From Chthoniobacter flavus Ellin428 (GTDB taxonomy: Bacteria; Verrucomicrobiota; Verrucomicrobiia; Chthoniobacterales; Chthoniobacteraceae): a stretch of 64,000 nucleotides of DNA. The DNA lies in NCBI RefSeq assembly GCF_000173075.1, contig NZ_ABVL01000027.1, positions 1 through 64,000 on the forward strand, written 5' to 3'. The notes below the pieces were generated by a model. It worked only from the letters and a program-made list of their open reading frames with translations, was not told the origin of the DNA and made no database searches. The translations under genes were made by a program, and so were the position numbers. This document shows, piece after piece, positions 1 to 15,599 of this stretch (within the stretch, counting starts at the first letter, position 1; each line of letters starts with the position of its first letter).

Positions 1-94
1 CTGCGTCGCGGAGCGACGCCCTCAAAGAGAGGCGCTGCGCGCATCGGGTTTTCGGTCAGCGACTAGGAAGTCGCCGCTCCCAGTGGCGCCATCT
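1..94. repeat. Dispersed intergenic repeat, copy A (cut by window edge)
   Basis: The first 21 bases match positions 30984-31004 at 20 of 21 positions. The tail, a self-complementary 'gcgactaggaagtcgc' followed by 'cgctccca', matches the right end of the copy near 31.05 kb. The element is built from short hairpins of the GGCGACT...AGTCGCC type. It lies downstream of the rpoC terminator and encodes nothing I recognise. Confidence 0.75.
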
Positions 95-249
95 CCTTCG
101 ACGTCTAAACACCGGGCAAAGATGTGGGTAATGCTTAGAGTCCTCTACCGCTTTCGAGAATTCGCCCCAAAGCGGTAGAAGACTACCGCATCTCCAAAAC
201 GCAAGCGAAGCTTCCCACGGAGCTTGCTTCGGACGTGTATTCTCTTCCC

Positions 250-286
250 CCAAAAAAGCGAAAGGGGCGGCTTTCGCCGCCCCTTT
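250..286 (-). terminator. Intrinsic terminator of the rpoBC operon
   Basis: On the minus strand a perfect 11-bp stem (AAAGGGGCGGC paired with GCCGCCCCTTT, 4-base loop) is followed by a T-run, read as the A-run at 252-257. It lies about 35 bases beyond the rpoC stop codon. This is a textbook rho-independent terminator. Confidence 0.93.
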
Positions 287-321
287 GGTAATGGGTTGAT
301 GATTTGTTAGCGTCTCGCGGA

Positions 322-4446
<4,125 letters not shown>

Positions 4447-4493
4447 AAGTATTGCTTAGCTGTTAGCTAGTTTGGTTGTGGGTTGTAAGTTGG

Positions 4494-8300
<3,807 letters not shown>

Positions 8301-8420
8301 GAGTGGTGCTCGGTGGACTGGCTGTGGTGCAGGTCGCCTTCACTCCGCCGCCAGTGAGGCAGAGCGCGCGTGGGAAAATGGGTTGATTTAGCGTGTCGCC
8401 AAACCCGGGGACGCAAAAAT

Positions 8421-8477
8421 GCAGAGGCACAGAAACGCAGGGGACGGCGTGCATCCTCTGCGTTTCGGGGTCTCTGC
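8421..8477. repeat. Palindromic 'ctctgcgtt' intergenic repeat
   Basis: Two arms, GCAGAG...AGAAACGCAG and CTGCGTTTC...CTCTGC, can fold into an imperfect long hairpin. Related wording ('cctctgcgtctttgcgtctctgcgtt') recurs near 37887-37922, so this is a dispersed element and not a gene part. Confidence 0.6.
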
Positions 8478-8519
8478 TAAAATTATCTGCGTTCGGCGGG
8501 CGGCGACGGTGGTCAAGAC

Positions 8520-8548
8520 AAAAAGCCGCGAGGTTGTAAATCTCGCGG
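8520..8548 (-). terminator. Intrinsic terminator or attenuator upstream of rpoB
   Basis: On the minus strand a perfect 7-bp stem CCGCGAG/CTCGCGG with a 9-base loop is followed by C and a run of five T. It lies 220 bases upstream of the rpoB start and 268 bases beyond the end of the gene at 8816-9202. It could end that gene's transcript or attenuate rpoBC if the rpoB promoter is upstream of it. Confidence 0.65.
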
Positions 8549-8815
8549 TATAAAGGGACGGGGAACTTGGTGCGATTCCATGCCCTCTGCAAGAAAATTT
8601 TCAAAAAAGTTGAGCTTTTCTTGCCACTCACCGCCGAAAGGTTGGGAGGCTCGCTCAACCGATGGGGAAATCAAGGGTAAGCTTTAGAAAAAACACAACT
8701 CCACAGCGCGCAGCGCCGACGAGCGGTGAGGCTCGTGAAGCCCCACCCTTTCTGCCATACGGGAAGCCCTGCACAGAGAGGGCTCCTTTCGGCCCTACTA
8801 TCGGGCCCAAGCCGT

Positions 8816-9202
8816 CTATTTCGGGGCGGCCAGATGTCCGCCCTTTTGATTCACCGCCAGGTGCAGCGAGTGCAGGACGTTGCTTCCATCGGCCGCTTTC
8901 GTATACGAGCCCCCGATCCACTGCCCCACTTTCACCTCGGAAGCCTTGGCCGGTTCCTTGTGCGCCTTGTCCTTGGTGATCTTGGTATCGGCATTGATGA
9001 CGAACTTCAGATCCGGCCCGGTTCCTTTCACGGTGAGCTCGGTGTCGGTGATGGAATCCACCTGCGCGTAGAGCGGGATATACCTGGCTTTTTCCTTGGC
9101 CGGCGTGGCTTCCGTCGCCGGTTTATCCGCCGCCCAGACGATGCCCGGTGCGACTGCAGCGAGGAGAAGAATGCAACCAACGGTTCGGAGAGAGCATTTC
9201 AT
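8816..9202 (-). CDS. Small secreted protein of unknown function
   Basis: 128 residues. The N-terminus MKCSLRTVGCILLLAAVAPG followed by IVWAADK is a signal peptide with a probable cleavage after AWA-type small residues near residue 24. The mature part is short and rich in Thr, Lys and Asp (VDSITDTELTVKGTG, FVINADTKITKDKA), resembling small beta-barrel DUF5666-like periplasmic proteins, though I cannot confirm this. It is the gene nearest upstream of rpoB on the same strand, separated by a hairpin. Confidence 0.7.
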   Translation of the reverse strand: MKCSLRTVGCILLLAAVAPGIVWAADKPATEATPAKEKARYIPLYAQVDSITDTELTVKGTGPDLKFVINADTKITKDKAHKEPAKASEVKVGQWIGGSYTKAADGSNVLHSLHLAVNQKGGHLAAPK

Positions 9203-9429
9203 AACGGAGAAGTGTCGATGAATGATTTCGATTCCAGCCCAAGGCGGTCTACACGCCGCCGTCCCTAATCAGCACCCAATAGAACCCAATGCTCCCCTCC
9301 CCGCAAGTGCCACCGGGAACAAAGCCACCCTCATCCGCCTGCGCGATCAAGACGATGTTCCATCGCCCTCCAGCGCTGAGACTGGATGTACCGGGGGGGA
9401 ATTTCGGGTAAGCAACCCCGCCACCCAGC

Positions 9430-9876
9430 GTGACAGCGGCGGCCCGAACGCCCCGATCACTCGCTACGCCGGGCAGATCGACACGCTCTTCGCCGAGATC
9501 AATCGCCAGGCCGATCCCACCTCTCCGGAAAAAACGCCGATACCCTGCTCCGCCTTCTCGTCGACGTGCAAAAGGAAACCGCCGCCATCGCCACCCTGCT
9601 CGAAGGACGCTCCGATTCGGCCGCCAGGCGCAACGCGTTTCGCCGAAGCGTCCTGCGACACATCGCCGGCACCCTCCGCGTCCTCGCCCTGCCCTACCCT
9701 CCCCGCTCGCCGAAGACATCGCCATTGTCCTGCTCAACAACATGAAGACCTTGAAAGGCACGTCCGGCCTCAAACCTCAGCTCAACGCCCCCACCAGCCC
9801 CGGCGCCATGGAAGAGCGGCGCCACATGAACCGCCTTTACCTCGCCGATTGCTTAGGGGGCCTTTCAAAGGCGTAA
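9430..9876 (+). pseudogene. Frameshifted remnant of an unrecognised gene
   Basis: Coding-like sequence runs through three frames. ITRYAGQIDTLFAEINRQAD is in one frame, then DTLLRLLVDVQKETAAIATL and ARRNAFRRSVLRHIAGTLRV in a second from about 9531, then LAEDIAIVLLNNMKTLKGTS and a NRLYLADCLGGLSKA ending in a third from about 9706. The changes fall at an A-run near 9530 and at 'ccctccccgctcgcc' near 9705, so two single-base indels would restore one helical protein of roughly 150 residues. I do not recognise the family. It could be true decay or sequence error. Confidence 0.5.
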
Positions 9877-9879
9877 AAT

Positions 9880-9908
9880 TTGACATCAAAATGATGGGGA
9901 TATATATA
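9880..9908 (+). promoter_or_regulatory. Sigma-70-type promoter of the VapBC-like module
   Basis: A perfect TTGACA at 9880-9885 is followed 17 bases later by TATATA at 9903-9908, inside an alternating TA run. Transcription would start within a few bases of the antitoxin ATG at 9914, so the message may be leaderless or nearly so. Confidence 0.7.
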
Positions 9909-9913
9909 TAGTG

Positions 9914-10167
9914 ATGACAAAACACAAATTCAGGTTCCGGAAGAACTGCTTCAGGAATTCGTGCTTTTGCTCCGCCGCCGTGAATGGTCCTTAGCTGAGA
10001 CCTTTCGCCGCGGCGCTGAACTGCTCCTCCAAGTTTATCCTCAAGAAACCCATGCGCCTTCCGTGACATGGGCTCCGCCCGTCTCGAGTAGCGTCGGCTG
10101 GAAAGGATTGACCGCAGAGCAACTTCGGGAAGTTGCCTTCGCGGAGATGGATCCTCAGCTGGGCTGA
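9914..10167 (+). pseudogene. VapB-like antitoxin, frameshift near the start
   Basis: The frame ending at 10167 reads IQVPEELLQEFVLLLRRREW then SLAETFRRGAELLLQVYPQ, a short ribbon-helix-helix-like antitoxin profile, but has no ATG in frame. The ATG at 9914 (MTK...) joins this frame if one A is added to the AAAA run at 9919-9922, giving MTKTQIQVPEELL and about 84 residues. It ends 19 bases before the PIN toxin start at 10187. One missing base, a slippery A-run, or a GTG start at 9961 are the options. I favour the missing base. Confidence 0.6.
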
Positions 10168-10186
10168 CCCCAACCAGCCTTTCACG

Positions 10187-10636
10187 ATGCTTTCCATCGA
10201 CGCGAATCTGCTGCTCTATAGCTTCAGTACTGCCGCCCCAGAACACGAAGCCGCCCGTCGATTCATCGAATCGATTTCTTCCCGCGAAGACGTGGCTCTC
10301 AGCGAATTCATTTTCACCGAGTTCTATCTACTTTTGCGCAACCCCGTAGTCCTCGCGCAACCTCTCACCGCGCCGGAGGCGGCGGAGGTGATTCAACACT
10401 ATCGACAGCATCCTCGCTGGAAAATCACAGGTTTTCCGCCGACCAGTCGCGAATTACACGCCGACCTCTGGCATCGCGCCGCCGCTCCGACCTTTGCTCG
10501 CCGCCGCATTTACGACGCCCGCACCGCTCTTTCTCTTCGCGCTTTTGGCATCACCGAATTTGCCACCGCCAACGAGAAGGACTTCCAGGACTTCGGATTC
10601 TCCAGAATTTGGAACCCTCTGATCTCACCGCAATAG
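10187..10636 (+). CDS. PIN-domain toxin of VapC type
   Basis: 149 residues from the start at MLSIDANLLLYSF. VapC toxins are magnesium-dependent RNases that often cut tRNA or rRNA. The expected acidic residues are visible: Asp5 in SIDAN, Glu in SEFIFTEFY near residue 43, Asp in IYDARTAL, and the terminal acidic pair in ATANEKDFQDFGF. Length fits the family. The upstream open frame could extend the N-terminus, but the internal ATG fits the PIN fold better. The partner antitoxin lies directly upstream. Confidence 0.85.
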   Translation: MLSIDANLLLYSFSTAAPEHEAARRFIESISSREDVALSEFIFTEFYLLLRNPVVLAQPLTAPEAAEVIQHYRQHPRWKITGFPPTSRELHADLWHRAAAPTFARRRIYDARTALSLRAFGITEFATANEKDFQDFGFSRIWNPLISPQ

Positions 10637-10649
10637 GTCGCCAGCCGGC

Positions 10650-11009
10650 CTAGTGCTCGCCTGTTTCGCCGGCGTGCTTCACCGCGGCGATGGCCTCGTC
10701 GATTTTATGGGTGGCCTTTTCGAGGTCGCCTTTGCGCAGGTATTCCGTGGCCTGCTCAGTGAGTTGGCGGGCAATCGGCTGATAAGTCCCCTTTTTCTTG
10801 ATCGCGTGCGAGAGGGAATCGTGAGCCTGTTCCAGCTCCGACAACGCCGTGCTCGCGTCAGTGGATGCCTTTTCCTTGGCCGCAGTGAGATGCTTCAGCG
10901 CGCTGTTGATCGATGGCTGTCCCGGAAAAGCTGGTTCGGCCTGGGCAGATAAACCGACGAAGATGAGGGGCACAGCAAGGAATACCGGGAGGATCGAGGA
11001 GAGTTTCAT
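10650..11009 (-). CDS. Small secreted helical protein
   Basis: 119 residues with a clean signal peptide (MKLSSILPVFLAVPLIFVGLSAQA, cleavage before EPAFPGQ). The mature part is almost all helix-forming heptads: INSALKHLTAAKEKASTDAS, LEQAHDSLSHAIKKKG, KATHKIDEAIAAVKHAGE. The pattern resembles the smaller protein encoded at 52998-53246 (helical AL..L..A...L, ending in AI..I/V). Function unknown. It is convergent with the PIN toxin. Confidence 0.75.
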   Translation of the reverse strand: MKLSSILPVFLAVPLIFVGLSAQAEPAFPGQPSINSALKHLTAAKEKASTDASTALSELEQAHDSLSHAIKKKGTYQPIARQLTEQATEYLRKGDLEKATHKIDEAIAAVKHAGETGEH

Positions 11010-11200
11010 GGTGACGTGATTTGGGACAATGTGGGGCAGTACGATGCGACGGCGAACCGCATCCCGGGCGCCGAAAGCGCCAAAGGATCCAACCAGGAAG
11101 CAACACCACGCATCGCAATCGTTGTCGCACCCCCGCCCTCCTCTGGCGAGCGGAATCCGCCAACGCCCATGCTATCGGGCGGATCAGCTCCACGAATCGC

Positions 11201-11995
11201 TCACTCCGCCAAGCGCACCACCACCCGCATCAAGTCGAGCTCGATGAAATTTTCCGGCTTGGCCAACTTGTGCACCGCGATCAACTGACGCTCGCCATTG
11301 TTGACCGTGAAGTTCAGATCGCTCTTGTTGTGGGTGATCAGCGGCTGCCGGACGGTGATCAGCGTGTTGTGCGTGGTCAAAACCTGATTTTCCCCCTCCA
11401 TTTTCAGCAGTTCCTCATGCTGCGGCGTCAGGCGCAAATAGACCCGCTGGCCATTCTCCAGAACGGTCGGCTCCACTTCCAGCGTCGTTCCTAAATTCCG
11501 CGTTTCGTAGGCCAGGGGAAGGCCTTGCACCGTCGCCTTATTCACGGGCTCCGGTTTTTTCGGAGGTGGATTATCCCCCGGCGCCTGCGGTGGCTCAAAT
11601 TCGGTCGCATAGCGCTTTTCCAGAAGGGTTTCCGAGACAGCTCGAGCTTGATCCACCGTGCGCACTATCGGCCACGCAAGGAGCACGGCTTCCTTGCTTT
11701 TCAGCATCGCCTGCAATCTTTCCCACGCCGCCTGCACGGTCTTTTTCTCTCCCGATCGGAACGCCGAAATTAACTCGAACGCTTTCGTCTCGTCCATCGC
11801 CACCATTTGGAGATCGATGGAAACATTCCACCGCGTGTGGATTCGGGCTTGCGCCTCGTCTGCCTCCTTCTGCCACATCTTCACGGTTTCGGGAGAAGGC
11901 GGCGGCGTCTTCTCCGGCGGCACCGAAAGCGCCTGACCAAAAGTAGCGGCCGACCACATTGCCGCAGCCGTCAAAAAAAGTGCGATCCGGTTCAT
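11201..11995 (-). CDS. Secreted protein, tandem paralogue 2, secretin-like beta motif
   Basis: 264 residues from MNRIALFLTAAAMWSAATFG, a signal peptide; I chose this ATG over one 8 codons upstream because the peptide then starts correctly. The N-terminal half is helical. The C-terminal half contains ETRNLGTTLEVEPTVLENGQ, a wording close to the 'G..LEV.P.v..dG..v.L' strand motif of type II/III secretins. The protein aligns along its whole length with the next gene upstream (12023-12823): shared blocks are LQAMLKSKEAVLLAWPIVRT, ARAVSETLLEKRYATE and the C-terminus FIELDLMRV. It lacks the length of a secretin, so a pore role is not supported. Confidence 0.75.
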   Translation of the reverse strand: MNRIALFLTAAAMWSAATFGQALSVPPEKTPPPSPETVKMWQKEADEAQARIHTRWNVSIDLQMVAMDETKAFELISAFRSGEKKTVQAAWERLQAMLKSKEAVLLAWPIVRTVDQARAVSETLLEKRYATEFEPPQAPGDNPPPKKPEPVNKATVQGLPLAYETRNLGTTLEVEPTVLENGQRVYLRLTPQHEELLKMEGENQVLTTHNTLITVRQPLITHNKSDLNFTVNNGERQLIAVHKLAKPENFIELDLMRVVVRLAE

Positions 11996-12022
11996 GGCAA
12001 CTCGTTGTTTTCCAGGCACGGA

Positions 12023-12823
12023 TTATTTTGCCACCGCCCACCGCACGCGGACGAGGTGCAGTTCGATCCAACCTTCCGGCTTTGTCAGCACATGGACGCC
12101 CACCAATTGATACTTGTCGCTGGCCACGGTCAGAGACTCCGTCACCGAGGAAACACCGAAGAGCGGCTGCATTTCCCGCACGACTGTCCTCCCTTCATTC
12201 ATCCGACTGTCGCTCTTTTCCATTTCCAATAATTCCACCCGCTTGGGCGCGAGTTCGACATGCACCCGCTTTCCGTCGTCCAGCACGGTGGGATCCACCT
12301 CCAGAGTCACCCCCACATTCCGAGTCTCGAAGCCAGCCGGCAAGGCATCCTCCACCAATGGCTTTTCGGCGGTAGCCGCGGCCAGGTCCTCCACTTTCGG
12401 CGGCAATGGCTCTTCATATTCGGTGGCATACCGCTTCTCCGTGATCGATTCCGAGACGGCCCGGCTGCCATCGACCGTGCGCACCATGGGCCAGGCCAGC
12501 AGCATCGCTTCTTTCGTTTTGATCATCGCCTGGACCCGGCCCCAGGCCATGTCCACCTTCTCCTGCTCACCCGACTCCAAATCGGGAATCAGATCCAACG
12601 CCTTCCCCTGCTCCACCGCCACCATCACCAAATCCACACAGATATCCCACTTGGAGCGCTTGGCTCCTTCCCGTCGCGCTTCCCACATTTTCTCCAAGGG
12701 ATTCGGCGTCTCCGATCCGGGGGCGACCGGCGCGGCCAACGCCGTCGCCGCGTCACTACTCTGACCTCGACTACTCACGGACAGTGCACCTGCAGCCAAC
12801 AAGACAAATGCCAGGATCTTCAT
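12023..12823 (-). CDS. Secreted protein, tandem paralogue 1
   Basis: 266 residues from MKILAFVLLAAGALSVSSRG, a signal peptide. It is a paralogue of the gene directly downstream, sharing VQAMIKTKEAMLLAWPMVRT, SRAVSESITEKRYATEYE, ETRNVGVTLEVDPTVLDDGK and the ending WIELHLVRV. The spacing between the two is 27 bases, so they are probably one transcript. The family is unknown to me beyond the secretin-like beta motif. Confidence 0.75.
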   Translation of the reverse strand: MKILAFVLLAAGALSVSSRGQSSDAATALAAPVAPGSETPNPLEKMWEARREGAKRSKWDICVDLVMVAVEQGKALDLIPDLESGEQEKVDMAWGRVQAMIKTKEAMLLAWPMVRTVDGSRAVSESITEKRYATEYEEPLPPKVEDLAAATAEKPLVEDALPAGFETRNVGVTLEVDPTVLDDGKRVHVELAPKRVELLEMEKSDSRMNEGRTVVREMQPLFGVSSVTESLTVASDKYQLVGVHVLTKPEGWIELHLVRVRWAVAK

Positions 12824-12914
12824 AGGGAAACTTTTCGACGAACTGCGTCGAGGATCATTCAAACGCACTCGGCAGGCAATCCTCGTTGTAGCCGCTCAGT
12901 GGGCCCGGCGGGTT

Positions 12915-13140
12915 CACCGAACCCGGCTACAGCTTCACCGGCCGGACGATCGCCCGAATCAATTGCAGCTCGAAGTAATTCACCGGCTTGGTCAACGGAT
13001 GACGACCAGCAATTGCCGCCGCCCGTCGGACGAACGCCGGTCACCAGGCTGTCCGCCTCGAAAGGCTGCGGCTTGGGTGCCGGAATGAGGATGTTGCGCT
13101 CGATTTGGACGTGTCCGTGATCGCCCACCTTAATCATCAT
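12915..13140 (-). pseudogene. Decayed C-terminal fragment of a third paralogue
   Basis: Reading the minus strand in changing frames gives HVQIERNILIPAPKP..., then DGRRQLLVV, then HPLTKPVNYFELQLIRAIVR followed by PVKL and a stop at 12929-12931. This matches the C-termini of the two intact downstream paralogues (GERQLIAVHKLAKPENFIEL... and DKYQLVGVHVLTKPEGWIEL...). At least two frame changes are needed and no N-terminal half is present. I read it as the remains of a third tandem copy. Confidence 0.6.
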
Positions 13141-13225
13141 CGTTAACCCTCCTCAGCCAGCCCGTGATTAAGGATTAGGATCAAGGATCAAAGACTACGC
13201 CTGAGAGATCGACGCCATCTCGCCC

Positions 13226-13267
13226 CAAAAAAGCGAAATCGCCACCCGGTTGCCCGGATGGCGATTT
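13226..13267 (-). terminator. Intrinsic terminator after rplL
   Basis: On the minus strand a perfect 9-bp outer stem (AAATCGCCA at 13236-13244 paired with TGGCGATTT at 13259-13267) is followed by a T-run read as the A-run at 13227-13232. It sits 76 bases beyond the rplL stop and should stop transcription before the accessory block that separates rplL from rpoB. Confidence 0.92.
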
Positions 13268-13342
13268 GCTAAAGTCTTTCGTGGTATCGAAGCACACCAT
13301 TCCCTTTGGGAATCGCGGCTGCTTCGGCCCGAGAGAGTCGAC

Positions 13343-13729
13343 TTACTTGATTTCGATCGTTCCGCCAGCGGCTTCGATCTTCTTCTTGATGTCTTCGGCT
13401 TCTTCCTTGGTGACGCCTTCCTTGAGCGACTTCGGAGCGCCTTCGACGAGGGCCTTGGCTTCGGCGAGGCCGAGGCCAGGAACCGCCGCGCGGACTTCCT
13501 TGATGATCGCGATCTTCTTGGCGGCATCGGCAGCCTTGAGGATGACGTCGAAGGAGGTCTTCTCTTCGGCGGCAGCCGCCGGAGCAGCGGCACCACCACC
13601 GACTGCCGCGACGGCAACCGGAGCAGCGGCGCTGACGCCCCACTTCTCTTCGAGCTGTTTGACGAGGTCAGCGACTTCCAGGACGGTGAGTCCGCTGAGC
13701 TGTTCCACTAACGTATTGGTATCGGCCAT
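13343..13729 (-). CDS. rplL: 50S ribosomal protein L7/L12
   Basis: 128 residues, the usual length. L12 dimers form the flexible ribosomal stalk that recruits translational GTPases. The N-terminal dimerisation helix region (LVEQLSGLTVLEVADLVKQL), the Ala/Gly-rich hinge (APVAVAAVGGGAAAPAAAA) and the C-terminal domain with KTSFDVIL...KIAIIKEVR...GLGLAEAKALVEGAP are all present. The start at MADTNTL is preferred over an upstream in-frame codon. It is the last gene of the rplA-rplJ-rplL unit. Confidence 0.98.
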   Translation of the reverse strand: MADTNTLVEQLSGLTVLEVADLVKQLEEKWGVSAAAPVAVAAVGGGAAAPAAAAEEKTSFDVILKAADAAKKIAIIKEVRAAVPGLGLAEAKALVEGAPKSLKEGVTKEEAEDIKKKIEAAGGTIEIK

Positions 13730-13890
13730 ATTATTTTTCGGTATCGTCGCCACTCGAGGCTTCGGGCGATTTCAAAGCGGCAGCCGCCGCTCCGACGAGG
13801 AACCATTGGTTGTTTGTTTAAAGTGCGGGCGCCAATTGCGGCGCTCGCGGAATTCCACCTGGCTGGCACCAAGCGGAAAAGGGGTTTGGT

Positions 13891-13980
13891 TCCTTAATCC
13901 TTAATCTTGTTCCTTAATTTTTAATCCTTTCCCCTCAGCAGAGGGATTAAGGATTAACGATCAAGGATTAAGGATTAAAG
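13891..13980. repeat. Low-complexity 'ttaatcc' repeat between rplJ and rplL
   Basis: Repeated units of CTTAATC on the left and their complement GATTAAGG on the right form a large imperfect inverted repeat in the 260-base gap between rplJ and rplL. A short echo (gattaaggattaggatcaagg) occurs at 13166-13189, beyond rplL. Related 'cttaatc' tracts recur at 51.2, 56.4 and 57.2 kb. Confidence 0.65.
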
Positions 13981-13989
13981 AAAGTGAAA

Positions 13990-14514
13990 TCAGGCAGCGG
14001 CGGCGCCGTCCTTCTCGGCCTTGGCCTTGAGCAGGCGGGCCAGCGACGAGGCCGGCTCGTTGAGCACGCGGACGAGCTTGCTCGCCGGGGCATTGAGGAC
14101 CCCGAGGAAGGTGGCCAGCAGGACTTCACGCGACGGCAGGTCGGCGATGGCTTTGATCTGATCGGTCGAGACGACCATCTTGTCCACGATGCCGGTCTTG
14201 ACTTCCGGCTTCTTGAACTCGGCACTGAAGGTCTTCAGGACCTTGGCCGCGGCGGCGACGTCTTTGTCACCGACGATGATCGCGGTCTGGCCCTTGAACT
14301 CCGCGAGTTCGGGCAGGCCGGCTTCCTTCGCCGCGCGGCGCAAGAAGGTATTTTTCACGACGTGGCAACGGGCGCCGGTGTTGTGCAGGCGGTTCCGGAG
14401 CTCGGCAAATTGACCGACCTTCAGGCCGGTATAGTCGGCCACAAAAAGGAACGGCGAAGCGTTCAGCTTCTGCTGGAGATCGTCGACGATGGTTGCTTTC
14501 GCAGGATGGGGCAT
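13990..14514 (-). CDS. rplJ: 50S ribosomal protein L10
   Basis: 174 residues. L10 anchors L12 dimers to the ribosome through its C-terminal helix. The family pattern is clear: MPHPAKATIVDDLQQKL, FLFVADYTGLKVGQFAELRN, KNTFLRRAAKEAG, GQTAIIVGDKDVAAAAKVLK. The C-terminal helix ending in LARLLKAKAEKDGAAAA fits an L12-binding tail. It starts 15 bases after the rplA stop and is co-transcribed with it. Confidence 0.97.
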   Translation of the reverse strand: MPHPAKATIVDDLQQKLNASPFLFVADYTGLKVGQFAELRNRLHNTGARCHVVKNTFLRRAAKEAGLPELAEFKGQTAIIVGDKDVAAAAKVLKTFSAEFKKPEVKTGIVDKMVVSTDQIKAIADLPSREVLLATFLGVLNAPASKLVRVLNEPASSLARLLKAKAEKDGAAAA

Positions 14515-14529
14515 GGCTAGGGTCTCCGG

Positions 14530-15231
14530 TTAGAATTTGAGGAAGCTGGACGCATCGACCTTGAGACCGGGAGTCATGGAGGCAGCCAGCGTGACGTTCT
14601 CGACAAACACGCCCTTGGCCGTAGCCGGGCGGGCCTTGACGATCGCTTCGATGACGGTCTTGCCGTTCTCGACGAGCGCTTCGGGCGCGAAAGAAAATTT
14701 GCCGACCGGGACGGCAATGTTGCCGTTCTTGTCGAGCTTGAACTCAACACGGCCCGCTTTCACTTCCTTCACAGCCTTCGCCGTGTCGTCGGTGACGGTG
14801 CCGGTCTTCGGGTTGGGCATCAAGCCCCGCGGGCCGAGCACCTTGCCGAGCTTACGGACTTCGGCCATCGCAGCCGGAGTGGCGATCGCCACGTCGAAGT
14901 CCTGGAAACCACCGGTGACTTTTTCGATGATATCCTTGTATCCGACGAACTCAGCGCCGGCTTCGCGAGCCTGGGTCGCCGCCGAACCTTCGGCGAAGAC
15001 GAGCACGCGCACTTGCTTGCCCGAACCGTGCGGGAGCGGGGTGGTGCCGCGGACCATCTGGTCGCTCTGCTTGGGATCCACGCCGAGGCGGAAGCTCAGG
15101 GTGACCGTCTGGTCGAACTTCGTGGGCGGCAGGGTCTTGAGGACCGAAACGGCCTCGGAGAGCGCATAGCTCTTTTTTGCGTCGACCTTCTCGGCCGCCG
15201 CGCGATAACGTTTACTCCGTTTATTTGACAT
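14530..15231 (-). CDS. rplA: 50S ribosomal protein L1
   Basis: 233 residues from MSNKRSKRYRAAAEKVD; six further in-frame codons upstream do not match the family. L1 binds 23S rRNA at the mobile stalk and commonly represses its own operon. Conserved blocks include KFDQTVTLSFRLGVDPKQSD, GPRGLMPNPKTGTVT and GRVEFKLDKNGNIAVPVGK. The normal partner rplK is about 16 kb away. A good promoter lies directly upstream (15315-15342). Confidence 0.98.
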   Translation of the reverse strand: MSNKRSKRYRAAAEKVDAKKSYALSEAVSVLKTLPPTKFDQTVTLSFRLGVDPKQSDQMVRGTTPLPHGSGKQVRVLVFAEGSAATQAREAGAEFVGYKDIIEKVTGGFQDFDVAIATPAAMAEVRKLGKVLGPRGLMPNPKTGTVTDDTAKAVKEVKAGRVEFKLDKNGNIAVPVGKFSFAPEALVENGKTVIEAIVKARPATAKGVFVENVTLAASMTPGLKVDASSFLKF

Positions 15232-15314
15232 CAAAGGGGTGCAGTTCAAACGAGTCTAAGGCTCTCCTGCGTTACTAAGTTATGTCCCACTTCCAGAATG
15301 GAAATGGGGCGCGC

Positions 15315-15342
15315 AAAGTAGCTGAACCGGGCGGGGTGTCAA
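15315..15342 (-). promoter_or_regulatory. Promoter of the rplA-rplJ-rplL unit
   Basis: On the minus strand a perfect TTGACA (15337-15342), a 16-base spacer and TACTTT (15315-15320) precede rplA by about 85 bases. The -35 is followed by CCCC and the -10 runs into TTTGCGC, exactly as in the tRNA-Thr/tuf promoter at 34242-34269. Confidence 0.8.
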
Positions 15343-15599
15343 AACATTTTTCCAGGAAACCGCGACTCGTCAGCGCTGCAGTCGGGGTCAGTGAGCCCGG
15401 ATGGCGAGGCGACAGACCGACACAATACCGGAATCAGCGCATTCTGCCTCCTCCTCTAAATCCACGTCTCTTCTCGATTGCCATCGGATATGTTGGTCTG
15501 TCCGAAGGTATTTGGAGACATTTGATAGTCGCGTTGGCTGTGCGATCTAAAAAGCAATTCGCTGCAGCGCCGTTCGACAACCCGAAACCACGAAATCCA

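Larger units (their letters stand above)
8301..8815. other. rpoB upstream region
   Basis: About 515 bases without a convincing gene. It contains a palindrome (8421-8477) and a hairpin with a T-run on the minus strand (8520-8548). Leftward transcription must start here or further upstream for rpoBC. I looked for a TTGACA-type promoter like those of tuf and rplA and found no convincing match. TTGACC near 8511-8516 has a badly spaced -10 partner. Short open frames here have no family features. Confidence 0.55.

Noticed and set aside
8498..8520. TTGACC near 8511-8516 (minus strand) as the rpoB promoter
   Set aside because: The nearest TATAAT-like element (GATAAT near 8482-8487) is about 23 bases away, too far for a sigma-70 spacer.
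11201..12823. Calling the tandem paralogues true secretins
   Set aside because: They are about 265 residues, lack N-domain repeats and a second strand module, and no secretion-system genes are adjacent; only one short motif is shared.
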